33,317 bases of DNA from assembly GCA_044326505.1 (NCBI GenBank), contig JBIRBF010000005.1, forward strand, positions 1 through 33,317. Direction: 5' to 3'. Under the pieces are notes generated by a model. That model worked only from the letters and a program-made list of their open reading frames with translations. It was not told the origin of the DNA and ran no database searches. This DNA is from JACJWR01 sp044326505. GTDB lineage: Bacteria; Actinomycetota; Actinomycetes; S36-B12; UBA10799. The number at the start of each line of letters is the position of its first letter. Positions within the stretch are counted from its first letter, which is position 1. The translations under genes were made by a program, and so were the position numbers. Below are positions 10,047-16,469 of this stretch, in pieces.

Positions 10047-10763
10047 GTGGCTTCGCAGCATCCCGATCTCGTGCGGCGCGACTGGCAGGTGCGCAATCCC
10101 GCGCTCCTGCCCGGCATCGCTCCGGCCGAGATCGCGGAGCATGTGAGCGGTGTGACCACGATCATCGAGGCGGGGGCATTTGATGGCACCGACTCTCGCC
10201 GCCTGGCCGCGCAATGGCCCGAGGCCACGATCTATGCGTTCGAGCCGGTTCCGGAGTTGTTCGGGAGGCTGTGCGCGAGGGTGGCCGACCTGCCAAACGT
10301 TCGGCCCCAGCCATACGGTCTGGGAGCGTCGGACACGACGGCGACAATGACCCTCAGCCACCTCGTGACGGCGCCGGATGGGGTGAGGGCTTCGTCTTCC
10401 CTGCTGTCCCCCACCGGACACACCCGCCTGATCGCCGACGTTACGTTGGAAGGTTCCGTCGAGGTCCAGGTTCTCACCCTCGACAGCTGGATGGAACATG
10501 CCGGCATCGCCCAGGTGGACGTGGCCTGGCTTGACCTGCAGGGGATGGAACTCGACGTGCTGGGGGCCGCCCCGAGGGCACGGAGTTCGCTGCGGGCAGC
10601 CAGGCTCGAAGTCAGCCGCTGGCCGCTCTACGGCGGCGGCCCGACTGACCCCCAGGTCAACGCGAGGATGGCCGACTGGGGGTTCGGCAAGGTTCTCGAT
10701 CGAGTCATCGTCCCCTTCGGCAATGCGCTGTACGTCCGGTCTCGGGGTGGCGATCCCAGGTGA
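10047..10763 (+). CDS. FkbM-family SAM-dependent methyltransferase
   Basis: Probable SAM-dependent O-methyltransferase of the FkbM family, often found with glycan or secondary-metabolite genes. The SAM-binding loop is EAGAFDGTDS (41-50), followed by YAFEPVPELF and the family's late motif in the form AWLDLQGMELDVLGAA. At 238 residues it fits the family, and the substrate is probably a sugar. The GTG start has a poor ribosome site. A much better one (gggagga, 9994-10000) precedes a GTG at 10007, which is in another frame and ends at 10183, so the true N-terminus is uncertain. The stop overlaps the following glycosyltransferase as GTGA, so the two probably modify the same glycan. Confidence 0.8.
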   Translation: MASQHPDLVRRDWQVRNPALLPGIAPAEIAEHVSGVTTIIEAGAFDGTDSRRLAAQWPEATIYAFEPVPELFGRLCARVADLPNVRPQPYGLGASDTTATMTLSHLVTAPDGVRASSSLLSPTGHTRLIADVTLEGSVEVQVLTLDSWMEHAGIAQVDVAWLDLQGMELDVLGAAPRARSSLRAARLEVSRWPLYGGGPTDPQVNARMADWGFGKVLDRVIVPFGNALYVRSRGGDPR

Positions 10764-11980
10764 CCGGCAGCGGGCCGGGTGTACCGCTCGGCTGGAGCCT
10801 CGCGCGGCGCCGCGTGCGCCTGGGCCTGCAAGTCGCGCGGCAGGTGGGGCCTGGTCTGCGACGCGGCTGGGGGATCACGCAGATCGACGGTCCGGGCGCG
10901 AACCTGGTCAGCTTCCCGCCGCGGCTGCACCAGTCGGCGCAAAGCATGAGCTCGGCCATAGCTGACGCGGCCGGTGCGGCGAAACTGCCGACCCTGAGGT
11001 TCTCGAGCCCGCATGACGGTTCGGCAGCCCTCGCCGCAGATCCGCGCGAGTCGTTCCGGGCCACGGTGGCCCACGCCCAACCGGGCAACCTTCCACTCCT
11101 GGCCATGCGAAGCCCGTGGCTGTTCCGGCGCGACACGTTCGTTGCCTGCGTCGCCTATTGGGAAACGCCGGACATCAAACGGCTCCACGCGGCGGGCGGG
11201 CCTTGGTTGGACGAGATCTGGACGCTCAGCGGGTACAGCCGGACTGCTCTCCAGCGGATCACGTCGAAACCCGTAAGGATCCTGCCGTATCCCGTCGTGG
11301 CTCCTGCGGCTGTCTCGGGGCGGTGGAGGGAGTACATGGGCCTGCGCGACGAATTCGTATTGAGTTTCCAGTTCGACATGGCGTCCACCGTCCAGCGCAA
11401 GAACCCCGGCGCGGTCGTGGCGGCCTTCGTTCGAGCCTTCCCCGTGCCGCAGGAGCGGGTCCGGCTGGTCATTAAGACCATGAACGGGGACTGGTTCCCG
11501 CGCGACCTCGCCGAGCTGCGCCGGATGTGTGCGAGCCGAGACGACATCGTCTTGGCGGAGGGCTTCTGGCCCAGCGACGTCAACGACGCCTACTACGCCG
11601 ACATCGACTGCTTTGTCTCGCTGCATCGCGCGGAGGGCCTGGGCATCGGCATGGCCAGGGCGATGGCCGCCGGGACGCCGGTGGTCGCAACCGGATTCTC
11701 AGGCAATCTGGAGTTCATGGACGACGACAGCGCATTGCTGGTGCCATACCGACTCGTGCCTGTCGGCCCGAATCCGGTGTACTCCAGCCGATCGATGTGG
11801 GCCGAGCCCGATGTTGACGCGGCGGCCGATGCCATCCGTTCGGTATTCGCCGACTCAGCAGTGCGCCGCGAGCTTGCGGTGAAGGGAGCTGCCGCTGTCA
11901 CCGGACGAACCGTGCGCGCGCTCGGCGAGTGGATCCGGCATCACCTGCCCAACGAGGCCGGGACCTCGGTGCGCGCATGA
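10760..11980 (+). CDS. Glycosyltransferase, GT4-like (GT-B fold)
   Basis: Probable retaining glycosyltransferase transferring a sugar from a nucleotide-sugar donor. The C-terminal Rossmann half is recognisable: FVLSFQFDMASTVQRKNPGA, then RVRLVIKT, the segment ADIDCFVSLHRAEGLGIGMA and AMAAGTPVVATGFSGNLEFM, which together form the donor-binding E-x7-E-like region of GT4 enzymes. The N-terminal half is not distinctive. No signal peptide or membrane span is seen, so it acts in the cytoplasm. It overlaps the methyltransferase upstream (GTGA) and the degenerate frame downstream (ATGA). Codon use is a little looser than in the neighbouring core genes (for example an ATA Ile near 10958), a weak hint of separate origin. 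Acceptor and donor are unknown. Confidence 0.78.
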   Translation: MTGSGPGVPLGWSLARRRVRLGLQVARQVGPGLRRGWGITQIDGPGANLVSFPPRLHQSAQSMSSAIADAAGAAKLPTLRFSSPHDGSAALAADPRESFRATVAHAQPGNLPLLAMRSPWLFRRDTFVACVAYWETPDIKRLHAAGGPWLDEIWTLSGYSRTALQRITSKPVRILPYPVVAPAAVSGRWREYMGLRDEFVLSFQFDMASTVQRKNPGAVVAAFVRAFPVPQERVRLVIKTMNGDWFPRDLAELRRMCASRDDIVLAEGFWPSDVNDAYYADIDCFVSLHRAEGLGIGMARAMAAGTPVVATGFSGNLEFMDDDSALLVPYRLVPVGPNPVYSSRSMWAEPDVDAAADAIRSVFADSAVRRELAVKGAAAVTGRTVRALGEWIRHHLPNEAGTSVRA

Positions 11981-12353
11981 GGCGGAGGAAGACGGTCGGG
12001 CCAAGCGGTACCCCACTTCGTGCGGTCCTGCCGGAAGTGCTGCGCCCCGCGGAGGGTGTCGCGGTCCGCCGGCTGGGCGCTCCCCGCGCCGGTGGCTACC
12101 GCCGCTACCGCCGCTACCGTCGGTTCTTCGCCGATCCGAGCCGAACTCATCACCAGGTCGAGGTGGGAAACGCCGGTCGGGCCACGGGACTGGATTCGAT
12201 CTTGGCCGCGCGACCCGGCATGCAGACTTTCCTCAAAGCCGACATCGAAGGGGCTAAGTGGCGGGTGCTGGACCAGATCCTCGCCGCTGGCGAGCTGCGA
12301 ATGCGCCCAACAATCCCCTCGCGCGCCCGATCGAGCTGCACTTCGAGGGCTAA
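11977..12353 (+). pseudogene. Decayed second methyltransferase (FkbM-like remnant)
   Basis: The ATG overlaps the glycosyltransferase stop as ATGA, as expected for a third gene in this unit. The frame contains EGVAVRRLGAPRAGGYRR, which resembles the vRlG.pnDGGYv opening of FkbM-like methyltransferases, and later FLKADIEGAKWRVLDQILA, their conserved D-x-EGAEW-x-VL motif. The SAM-binding glycine region expected between them is missing. After about 12300 the recognisable sequence moves to another frame, ending NPLARPIELHFEG and a TAA at 12351; the IELHF part fits the strand that follows in the family. A frameshift plus internal and C-terminal deletions would explain this. If the first frame is read through, it runs to 12507 over the DUF2516 gene and has no family character. 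The pseudogene call is inferred from motifs. Confidence 0.55.
12097..12123 (+). repeat. Three tandem 9-bp units inside the methyltransferase remnant
   Basis: Three consecutive copies of taccgccgc (the last one taccgtcgg) encode YRRYRRYRR directly after the GGY motif. The expansion lies where functional homologues continue differently, consistent with slippage in a gene no longer under selection. Confidence 0.7.
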
Positions 12354-12372
12354 GCCGACGCCGCACGGCCGA

Positions 12373-12645
12373 TCAGCGGCGGGTGAGCTCGCGCAGCTTC
12401 GGCCGAACATCGGCGAAGTAGAGCGCCACACCGACAATCCCCGCGAGGCCGAGCAGCCCGATGGGCTGCAGGTAGATCGCCACCGCGCTCGCCCCCAGGA
12501 TGATTAGCCAGACCGGCTTCGACAGCCTGTTGATGAATTCGAAGCCCTGCTTGGGCTGGCGCAGGCAGTCGATGAAGCCAAACACCGCAGTAAGAGACAG
12601 GACGATAGCGAGGACGTTGACGATCAAGTCGATCAGCGGCGGCAT
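12373..12645 (-). CDS. DUF2516 family small membrane protein
   Basis: Small integral membrane protein of unknown function. Two or three hydrophobic helices are visible: LIDLIVNVLAIVLSLTAVFG at the start, then PVWLIILGASAVAIYL and a Gly/Leu/Ala-rich helix ending in LYFADVRPKLREL. The motif KPVWLIILG and the ending YFADVRP are typical of DUF2516. The ATG at 12645 gives 90 residues. An upstream GTG at 12681 is unlikely because it lies inside a strong terminator stem. In Mycobacterium tuberculosis the equivalent gene (Rv0476) follows hbhA and Rv0474, and that order is kept here, although the strong hairpin at 12667-12704 separates it from the HBHA-like gene. Confidence 0.75.
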   Translation of the reverse strand: MPPLIDLIVNVLAIVLSLTAVFGFIDCLRQPKQGFEFINRLSKPVWLIILGASAVAIYLQPIGLLGLAGIVGVALYFADVRPKLRELTRR

Positions 12646-12666
12646 CGCCCCAGGATAGGCGCAGAC

Positions 12667-12704
12667 GACGATGGCCCCCACCCGTGCGGGTGGGGGCCAT
12701 CGTC
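12667..12704 (-). terminator. Strong intrinsic-type hairpin after the HBHA-like gene
   Basis: A perfect 17-bp stem (12667-12683 with 12688-12704) with a 4-nt loop starts 18 nt after the HBHA-like stop codon on the minus strand. No T-tract follows, as is common in this phylum. It is the strongest hairpin I found in the window. It should stop most transcripts of the HBHA-like gene before DUF2516. Confidence 0.8.
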
Positions 12705-12722
12705 ATGGTGCCTGGTGGGCGC

Positions 12723-13298
12723 TTAGCGGCCCAGGCGCTCCTTGACGTCCGCGACGGCGCCCTCGGCGCGCGTGCGCAGCTCGCCGGCGCGGTCCTCCAC
12801 CTGGTCGCGCAGGTCGATCAGGATGGTCTGGACCTTGGCGGGGGCAGCCACGACGGCGTCGTGCAGCTCGCCGAAGAAGTCGGTCACCTCGGAGCGCACC
12901 TCGGCAGGGGTCGGCAGCTCCACCTTCGGCAGCTCGAGCGCGGGAAGTTCGACCTTGGGCAGCTCCACCTTCGGCAGCTCGTAGGCCTTGAGGGAGGCCA
13001 TGAAGCTCTGCGCCTCGGCGACGGGCGCTGCAGCGGCCTTCGCGGCGGGCTTGGCGGCAGCCGGCTTGGTGGCAGCAGGCTTGGCGGCAGCCGGCTTCGC
13101 AGCAGCAGGCTTGGCAGCGGCGGGCTTGGCGGCGGCGGGCTTGGCGGCGGCGGGCTTGGCGGCGGCCTTCGCCGGCGCCTTCTTGACCGCGGGCTTTGCA
13201 GCAGCGCTCTTCACCGTGGTGCTCTTCTTGGCCGCGGCGGGCTTCGCTGCCGGCTTGGCGGCGGCGGGCTTCGGGGTGTTCTCGGACGTGGGTGCCAT
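12723..13298 (-). CDS. HBHA-like Lys/Ala/Pro-rich protein with N-terminal basic repeats
   Basis: 191-residue low-complexity protein with three zones. Residues 1-90 are almost entirely Ala, Lys and Pro, with eight near-perfect AAAKP pentads at about 46-84. Residues 108-129 are pentads of the type LPKVE (one LPALE). Residues 132-191 form an amphipathic, charged helix with a VRSEVTDFFGELHDAVV-like stretch, similar in character to the coiled coil of heparin-binding haemagglutinin. The gene sits exactly where hbhA (Rv0475) sits in mycobacteria, between an XRE regulator and DUF2516, but HBHA carries its basic Lys/Pro/Ala tail at the C-terminus. No signal peptide is seen. The basic part could bind DNA (histone H1-like) or acidic polysaccharide. 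The second ATG (13298) was chosen because aaaggga precedes it; a start at 13313 would add five residues. Confidence 0.75.
   Translation of the reverse strand: MAPTSENTPKPAAAKPAAKPAAAKKSTTVKSAAAKPAVKKAPAKAAAKPAAAKPAAAKPAAAKPAAAKPAAAKPAATKPAAAKPAAKAAAAPVAEAQSFMASLKAYELPKVELPKVELPALELPKVELPTPAEVRSEVTDFFGELHDAVVAAPAKVQTILIDLRDQVEDRAGELRTRAEGAVADVKERLGR
13047..13163 (-). repeat. 15-bp tandem repeats encoding AAAKP pentads
   Basis: About eight consecutive 15-bp units of the type ggcagcsggcttggc (plus-strand reading) encode AAAKP pentads, one of them AATKP. Third-position differences between units show the array is not brand new, but copy number is likely to vary between strains through slippage. 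Confidence 0.85.
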
Positions 13299-13339
13299 CA
13301 GGTTCCCTTTCATGGATGGGTCGTTTGTGCGGCGGCCAC

Positions 13340-13768
13340 TCAGCCACCGACGGCTTCAGAGTCGGCAAGCCCATCCGTGGGGGCCCCGTCAGCGACGGGT
13401 CCGTCCTCGGTGGTGGCGAGCAGACCACTGGCGACGTTCTCGGCCACGAAGGCCCGATAGATCTCCAGCAGTGCCCTTCGCTGCCGCTCGGTCAACGCCG
13501 AGTCGCGGGCAATCGCCGCCCGCACTCGGGAGCTGTCCTGCGCTTCGAGCAGCCCTGCACGGACGTACAGGGTCTCGGCCGAGATTCGCAGCGCCGCTGC
13601 GATCTGCGCCAGAATCTCGGCGCTCGGTTTGCGCAGTCCGCGCTCGACTTGGCTCAGGTAGGGGTTGGAGACCCCGGCCGTCGCCGCCAGTTGCCGCAGC
13701 GACAGTTGAGCCGCTTGCCGCTGTTCCCGGATGAACTCGCCGAGAGAGCTGACGTCGATCGCTGACAT
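13340..13768 (-). CDS. XRE-family transcriptional regulator (Rv0474-like)
   Basis: Small cytoplasmic DNA-binding protein. The helix-turn-helix covers about residues 21-48 (LSLRQLAATAGVSNPYLSQV), followed directly by ERGLRKPSAEILAQIAAALR and AETLYVRAGLL, a block very like M. tuberculosis Rv0474. The C-terminal half has a helical segment (LTERQRRALLEIYRAF) and a disordered acidic end, with no known effector domain. The ATG at 13768 gives 142 residues; a start at 13807 would run through the palindrome at 13792-13803 and is unlikely. It is upstream of and co-oriented with the HBHA-like gene (42 bp gap) and probably controls it and itself. Confidence 0.85.
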   Translation of the reverse strand: MSAIDVSSLGEFIREQRQAAQLSLRQLAATAGVSNPYLSQVERGLRKPSAEILAQIAAALRISAETLYVRAGLLEAQDSSRVRAAIARDSALTERQRRALLEIYRAFVAENVASGLLATTEDGPVADGAPTDGLADSEAVGG

Positions 13769-13791
13769 GCTTACTATTGTGGCGTAGCCGC

Positions 13792-13803
13792 TTGCATATG
13801 CAA
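13792..13803. promoter_or_regulatory. 12-bp perfect palindrome, candidate operator of the XRE regulator
   Basis: ttgcatatgcaa is a perfect palindrome 24 bp upstream of the XRE start codon. On the minus strand its first half (TTGCAT) can serve as a -35 element, with CACAAT 16 bp downstream as a -10. A repressor bound here would cover the promoter. Binding by the XRE protein itself is an inference from position and symmetry. Confidence 0.45.
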
Positions 13804-13815
13804 ACACTTGGGAGT

Positions 13816-13831
13816 CGTGATCTCCGTCACG
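13816..13831. promoter_or_regulatory. Second CRP/GlxR-like palindrome, upstream of the XRE/HBHA-like genes
   Basis: CGTGA-N6-TCACG is perfectly symmetric and matches eight of ten fixed bases of the CRP/GlxR consensus. Its centre lies about 55 bp upstream of the XRE start codon, just beyond the palindrome at 13792-13803. It is also close to the 3' end of the asparaginase gene, so a role in the XRE promoter is a guess. Confidence 0.3.
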
Positions 13832-13847
13832 CCCGCGGTGACGGGCG
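13830..13847 (-). terminator. Short GC hairpin after the asparaginase gene
   Basis: cgcccg and cgggcg form a 6-bp stem with a 6-nt loop, 6 nt past the asparaginase stop on the minus strand. It is short and has no T-tract, so termination there is only plausible. Confidence 0.3.
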
Positions 13848-13852
13848 AGGGG

Positions 13853-14836
13853 TCAGTCCTCGACGAGGGTGACCACTGAGCGAATCTCGCCAGCCGGCTC
13901 GCCGCCGCCGAGCACCTTGTCTGCTGCGACGACCGCTCGCAGTTGATCAGCTGGCACGCCCAGAGCTACCAGTGTTCCGACGATCGCCGCTGGTCGCGCG
14001 CGACCGCCACCGTCCTCGATCTTGATCGCGATGCCCCTCCCATCGGGCAGAGCAGCCGCGTACACGGCATCGGCTCCGTCCTTGGCGATGGCGCCCGGAA
14101 GCGCCCGCATCAGGGCCGTGGCGTCGCGCGACGTGCCTGCGACGAACTCCGGAGCCGCACGCATCCCGTCGCGAATGGCTGCCGCCGGGTCCGCAGCGGT
14201 CAACCCAATGAGCGAGCTGAAACCAGCGGCCAGGCCGCGCAGCGGCGTCGCCCAGACCAGCGCGCCGCAGCCATCGATGCCGAACTGGCCAGGGTTGGCG
14301 CCGGTGAGCTCAGCGATCTGGGCCGCGAGCGCCAGCTGGAGCGGATGATCCGGCACGCGGTAGCCCCGGGTGGGCCAGCCGTTGACGACGCACGTGGCCA
14401 GCATGGCGGCGTGCTTGCCCGAGCAGTTGGCCGCCAGCCGTGATTTCTGGCCGCCGGCTGCGACGACGCGGAGCTTCTGGTCCTCGTCGAACGGCCAGTC
14501 CGGTGTGTTGTCCAGGTCGTCCACGGTGAGCCCCGCCTCGGCCAGCATCGCGGCCACACCGTCGAGGTGGAAGGGCTCGCCGGAATGCGAGGACGCGGAC
14601 AGCGCGGCCTGTTCGGCCGTCCGCGGCCGGTAGCCGAGCCTGGACATCCCCGCTGCCAGCAGGGGCTTGAGCGACGATCGGGCATAGATCAGGGCATTCG
14701 GGTCGCCGCTGTGATGGGTCACCCTGCCGTTGGCATCTGTCACCGCGATGTGGGCACGGTGGACGCTCTCGACGAGCGCGCCCCGCACCACTTGCACGGC
14801 CACCGGCGGTACCGGCCCTGCGCCCATCTGCGCCAT
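13853..14836 (-). CDS. Asparaginase II-type L-asparaginase (Rhizobium etli AnsA / ReAV family)
   Basis: Probable L-asparaginase of the family of the R. etli thermolabile enzyme (class 3), unrelated to the E. coli enzymes. Visible motifs are the SxxK-like segment RSSLKPL (53-59), SASSHSGEPFH (80-90), ANCSGKHAAML (136-146) and GIDGCGA (186-192). C138, K141 and C190 line up with the cysteines and lysine that bind zinc in the R. etli enzyme. The length of 327 residues and the lack of a signal peptide fit a cytoplasmic enzyme turning asparagine into aspartate and ammonia. gtggag sits about 6 nt before the ATG. It stands alone on the minus strand with a 313-bp divergent region upstream. Exact substrate preference cannot be read from the sequence. 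Confidence 0.85.
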   Translation of the reverse strand: MAQMGAGPVPPVAVQVVRGALVESVHRAHIAVTDANGRVTHHSGDPNALIYARSSLKPLLAAGMSRLGYRPRTAEQAALSASSHSGEPFHLDGVAAMLAEAGLTVDDLDNTPDWPFDEDQKLRVVAAGGQKSRLAANCSGKHAAMLATCVVNGWPTRGYRVPDHPLQLALAAQIAELTGANPGQFGIDGCGALVWATPLRGLAAGFSSLIGLTAADPAAAIRDGMRAAPEFVAGTSRDATALMRALPGAIAKDGADAVYAAALPDGRGIAIKIEDGGGRARPAAIVGTLVALGVPADQLRAVVAADKVLGGGEPAGEIRSVVTLVED

Positions 14837-15149
14837 CTCGCTCCACTCATCAGCCCCTGGCCGATGCCTTCAGTCAGCCCTCGCACTGGACGATAAACTA
14901 GGTGGCTCCAGCGGTTCAGCCGGGGAGTGCGACGGCGCCGTCGGTGGCGCACGGCGCTCCTCAGTTCTTCCGCAATGGTTTCTTCGTGCGCCATGGGCGC
15001 GAAGCGAGGATACTGGCGGCCACAAGGGTGCGTGGCCTCCCCGGGTACGCCCGCCGACGGATTCGTCGAACGGCGCCTCGTGGAGCTCACCTGCCGGACT
15101 GTCAGGCTGGTGCGCGACCGCGCTACGAGCGTCGGAAGGAGGAGCGGCG
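14837..15149. other. 313-bp divergent intergenic region with a 14-bp palindrome
   Basis: The space between the divergent asparaginase and DUF4388 genes has no frame resembling a protein. It contains a perfect 14-bp palindrome, cgacggcgccgtcg (14930-14943), which could be a regulator site or a short hairpin. A strong ribosome site AAGGAGG (15136-15142) lies in front of the DUF4388 gene. No clear -10/-35 pair stands out, though the AT-rich gataaacta near 14891-14899 is a candidate -10 area. No RNA gene was recognised. Confidence 0.5.
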
Positions 15150-15980
15150 ATGTCATCGGGCACGTTCATCCCCGGCCAGCAAACTGCCGAGGCCGCCCTG
15201 CGCGCACGCGGCGAAGAATCCTTCACCGGTCGGATGGAGATGACCTCGGCCACCGGCGACGTCGCGCTCGTGTGGTTCGTCCAGGGTTCCATCGGGGCGA
15301 CCACCGTGCCCGGCTCGCGGCCCCGACTGGGCGTGCGGCTGCTCTCCGCGGGCCTTGTGCGCCCGGAGGACCTGGACCGGGCCCTGCGGGAACAGTCCGC
15401 CGACACTGATGCCGGACCGGTCGGCGACATCCTGGTGCGCGTCGGCGCCGTCGAGCGCGAGGAGGTGGAGCACTTCGTCCGGATTCAGCTGGTGGACATG
15501 ATCTCGGACTTGCTCGGCTGGGACCTGATCGGCACCGCGGTGTTCGCTGGCGATCTTCCGCTCAAGGCTCTGGACGAACCGTTCGGTGTGGATGCCGTGC
15601 TGCGCGAGGCGCAGGAGCGCCGGGAAGTCTGGGAAGCAATGGTGCAGCGTTTCGGTGGCCCGCAGGGCGTGCCGCGGCCGTCCATGCTCGCTGCACCGCG
15701 GGCCAATCTGCTGCTCGGCCCCTACGACTGGGCGGTGCTGACGAAGGTGGACGGGCTGCGCTCGCTGGAGACCTTGGCCGACCACTGCGGATTGAGCCTG
15801 TACGAGACCGCCCATGTCATCAACGGCTTGGCCGATGTCGGCCTGGTGGTGCTGCCGCCCCCGCCCAGCCGGCCTGCTGCGCAGTCCAAGCGGGAGCCGC
15901 GCCGCCGCAGCAGCGTGGATGCGGCGAGTCTGCTGCGCGAGCTTTCGGCGCTCAACCGCGCCGAGCGGCCGGAAGCCTAG
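15150..15980 (+). CDS. DUF4388 domain-containing protein
   Basis: 276-residue soluble protein. The N-terminal half resembles DUF4388 (PatA-N-like): a short opening strand, FTGRMEMTSATGDVALVWF, then the glycine-containing strand VQGSIGATTVPG, followed by helices. The second half has a segment like a small winged helix (LLLGPYDWAVLTKVDGLRSL, later LYETAHVINGLADVGLVVL), then a Pro-rich basic linker and a short terminal helix. DUF4388 proteins often occur with Ras-like GTPases, roadblock proteins or two-component genes, none of which are here. The ATG at 15150 was chosen for its AAGGAGG. Its stop abuts the stop of the convergent dtd gene with no gap. The function is unknown, perhaps a protein-interaction or signalling adaptor. 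Confidence 0.7.
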   Translation: MSSGTFIPGQQTAEAALRARGEESFTGRMEMTSATGDVALVWFVQGSIGATTVPGSRPRLGVRLLSAGLVRPEDLDRALREQSADTDAGPVGDILVRVGAVEREEVEHFVRIQLVDMISDLLGWDLIGTAVFAGDLPLKALDEPFGVDAVLREAQERREVWEAMVQRFGGPQGVPRPSMLAAPRANLLLGPYDWAVLTKVDGLRSLETLADHCGLSLYETAHVINGLADVGLVVLPPPPSRPAAQSKREPRRRSSVDAASLLRELSALNRAERPEA

Positions 15981-16469
15981 TCAGACCTCCACCAGCAACG
16001 TGATCGGACCATCGTTTGTGAGGCTGACGCGCATGTCCGCGCCGAAGACGCCCATCGGAACCTCGGCCCCCAGAGCCCGCAGGCAGTCCGCGAAGGCTTC
16101 GACCAGTGGCTCGGCGACCGGTCCGGGGGCAGCCGCCTCCCAACTTGGCCGGCGCCCCTTGGCGGTGCTGCCGTAGAGCGTGAACTGGCTGATGACCAGT
16201 ACCGGAAGCTGCAGGTCGGCCGCCGACAACTCGCCCCGCCCACGAGTGGCCGGACCGAGGCGGCACATGGCGGCGTCATCGTCGGTGAAGCGGTCCGGGT
16301 CGAAGATGCGCATTTGGTAGACCTTGCTCGCCAGGCGCTGCGCGACCACCTCCGTATCGCCGTGGGTCACCCCGACGAGCGCCACGAGCCCCGGTCCTTC
16401 GAAGGCCCCCACCACCTGGTGGTCCACCTCTACGCGGGCCGAGTCGGCCCGCTGCACGAGCGCTTTCAC
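15981..16469 (-). CDS. dtd: D-aminoacyl-tRNA deacylase
   Basis: Hydrolyses D-amino acids (and glycine mischarged on tRNA-Ala) from tRNA, a cytoplasmic proofreading step in translation. The opening MKALVQRADSARVEVD, the catalytic-site motif SQFTLYG, RRPSWEAAAPGP and the late motif NDGPIT (usually GPVT) identify it. At 162 residues it is slightly longer than the common 145, with an insertion around CRLGPATRGRGELS. The ATG overlaps the ygfZ stop by 4 bp, making it the last gene of the long minus-strand run. Its stop touches the DUF4388 stop on the other strand. Confidence 0.94.
   Translation of the reverse strand: MKALVQRADSARVEVDHQVVGAFEGPGLVALVGVTHGDTEVVAQRLASKVYQMRIFDPDRFTDDDAAMCRLGPATRGRGELSAADLQLPVLVISQFTLYGSTAKGRRPSWEAAAPGPVAEPLVEAFADCLRALGAEVPMGVFGADMRVSLTNDGPITLLVEV

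Noticed and set aside
11977..12507. The methyltransferase-like frame as one intact 176-residue protein
   Set aside because: Its last 50 codons lose family character and lie over the DUF2516 gene, while the expected IELHF strand appears in another frame ending at 12353.
12646..12681. Upstream GTG start for the DUF2516 gene
   Set aside because: It would put 12 codons inside the 17-bp terminator stem; the ATG at 12645 gives the normal family length.
12684..13460. Plus-strand Gly/Leu/Arg-rich frame over the HBHA-like gene
   Set aside because: The repetitive glycine pattern is the complement of the AAAKP codon array and has no start context; not a real PE-PGRS- or Gly-rich-type gene.
14902..15243. 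Plus-strand frame in the asparaginase-DUF4388 spacer
   Set aside because: It has no ribosome site, Arg/Ala/Pro-biased composition and runs out of frame into the well-supported DUF4388 gene.
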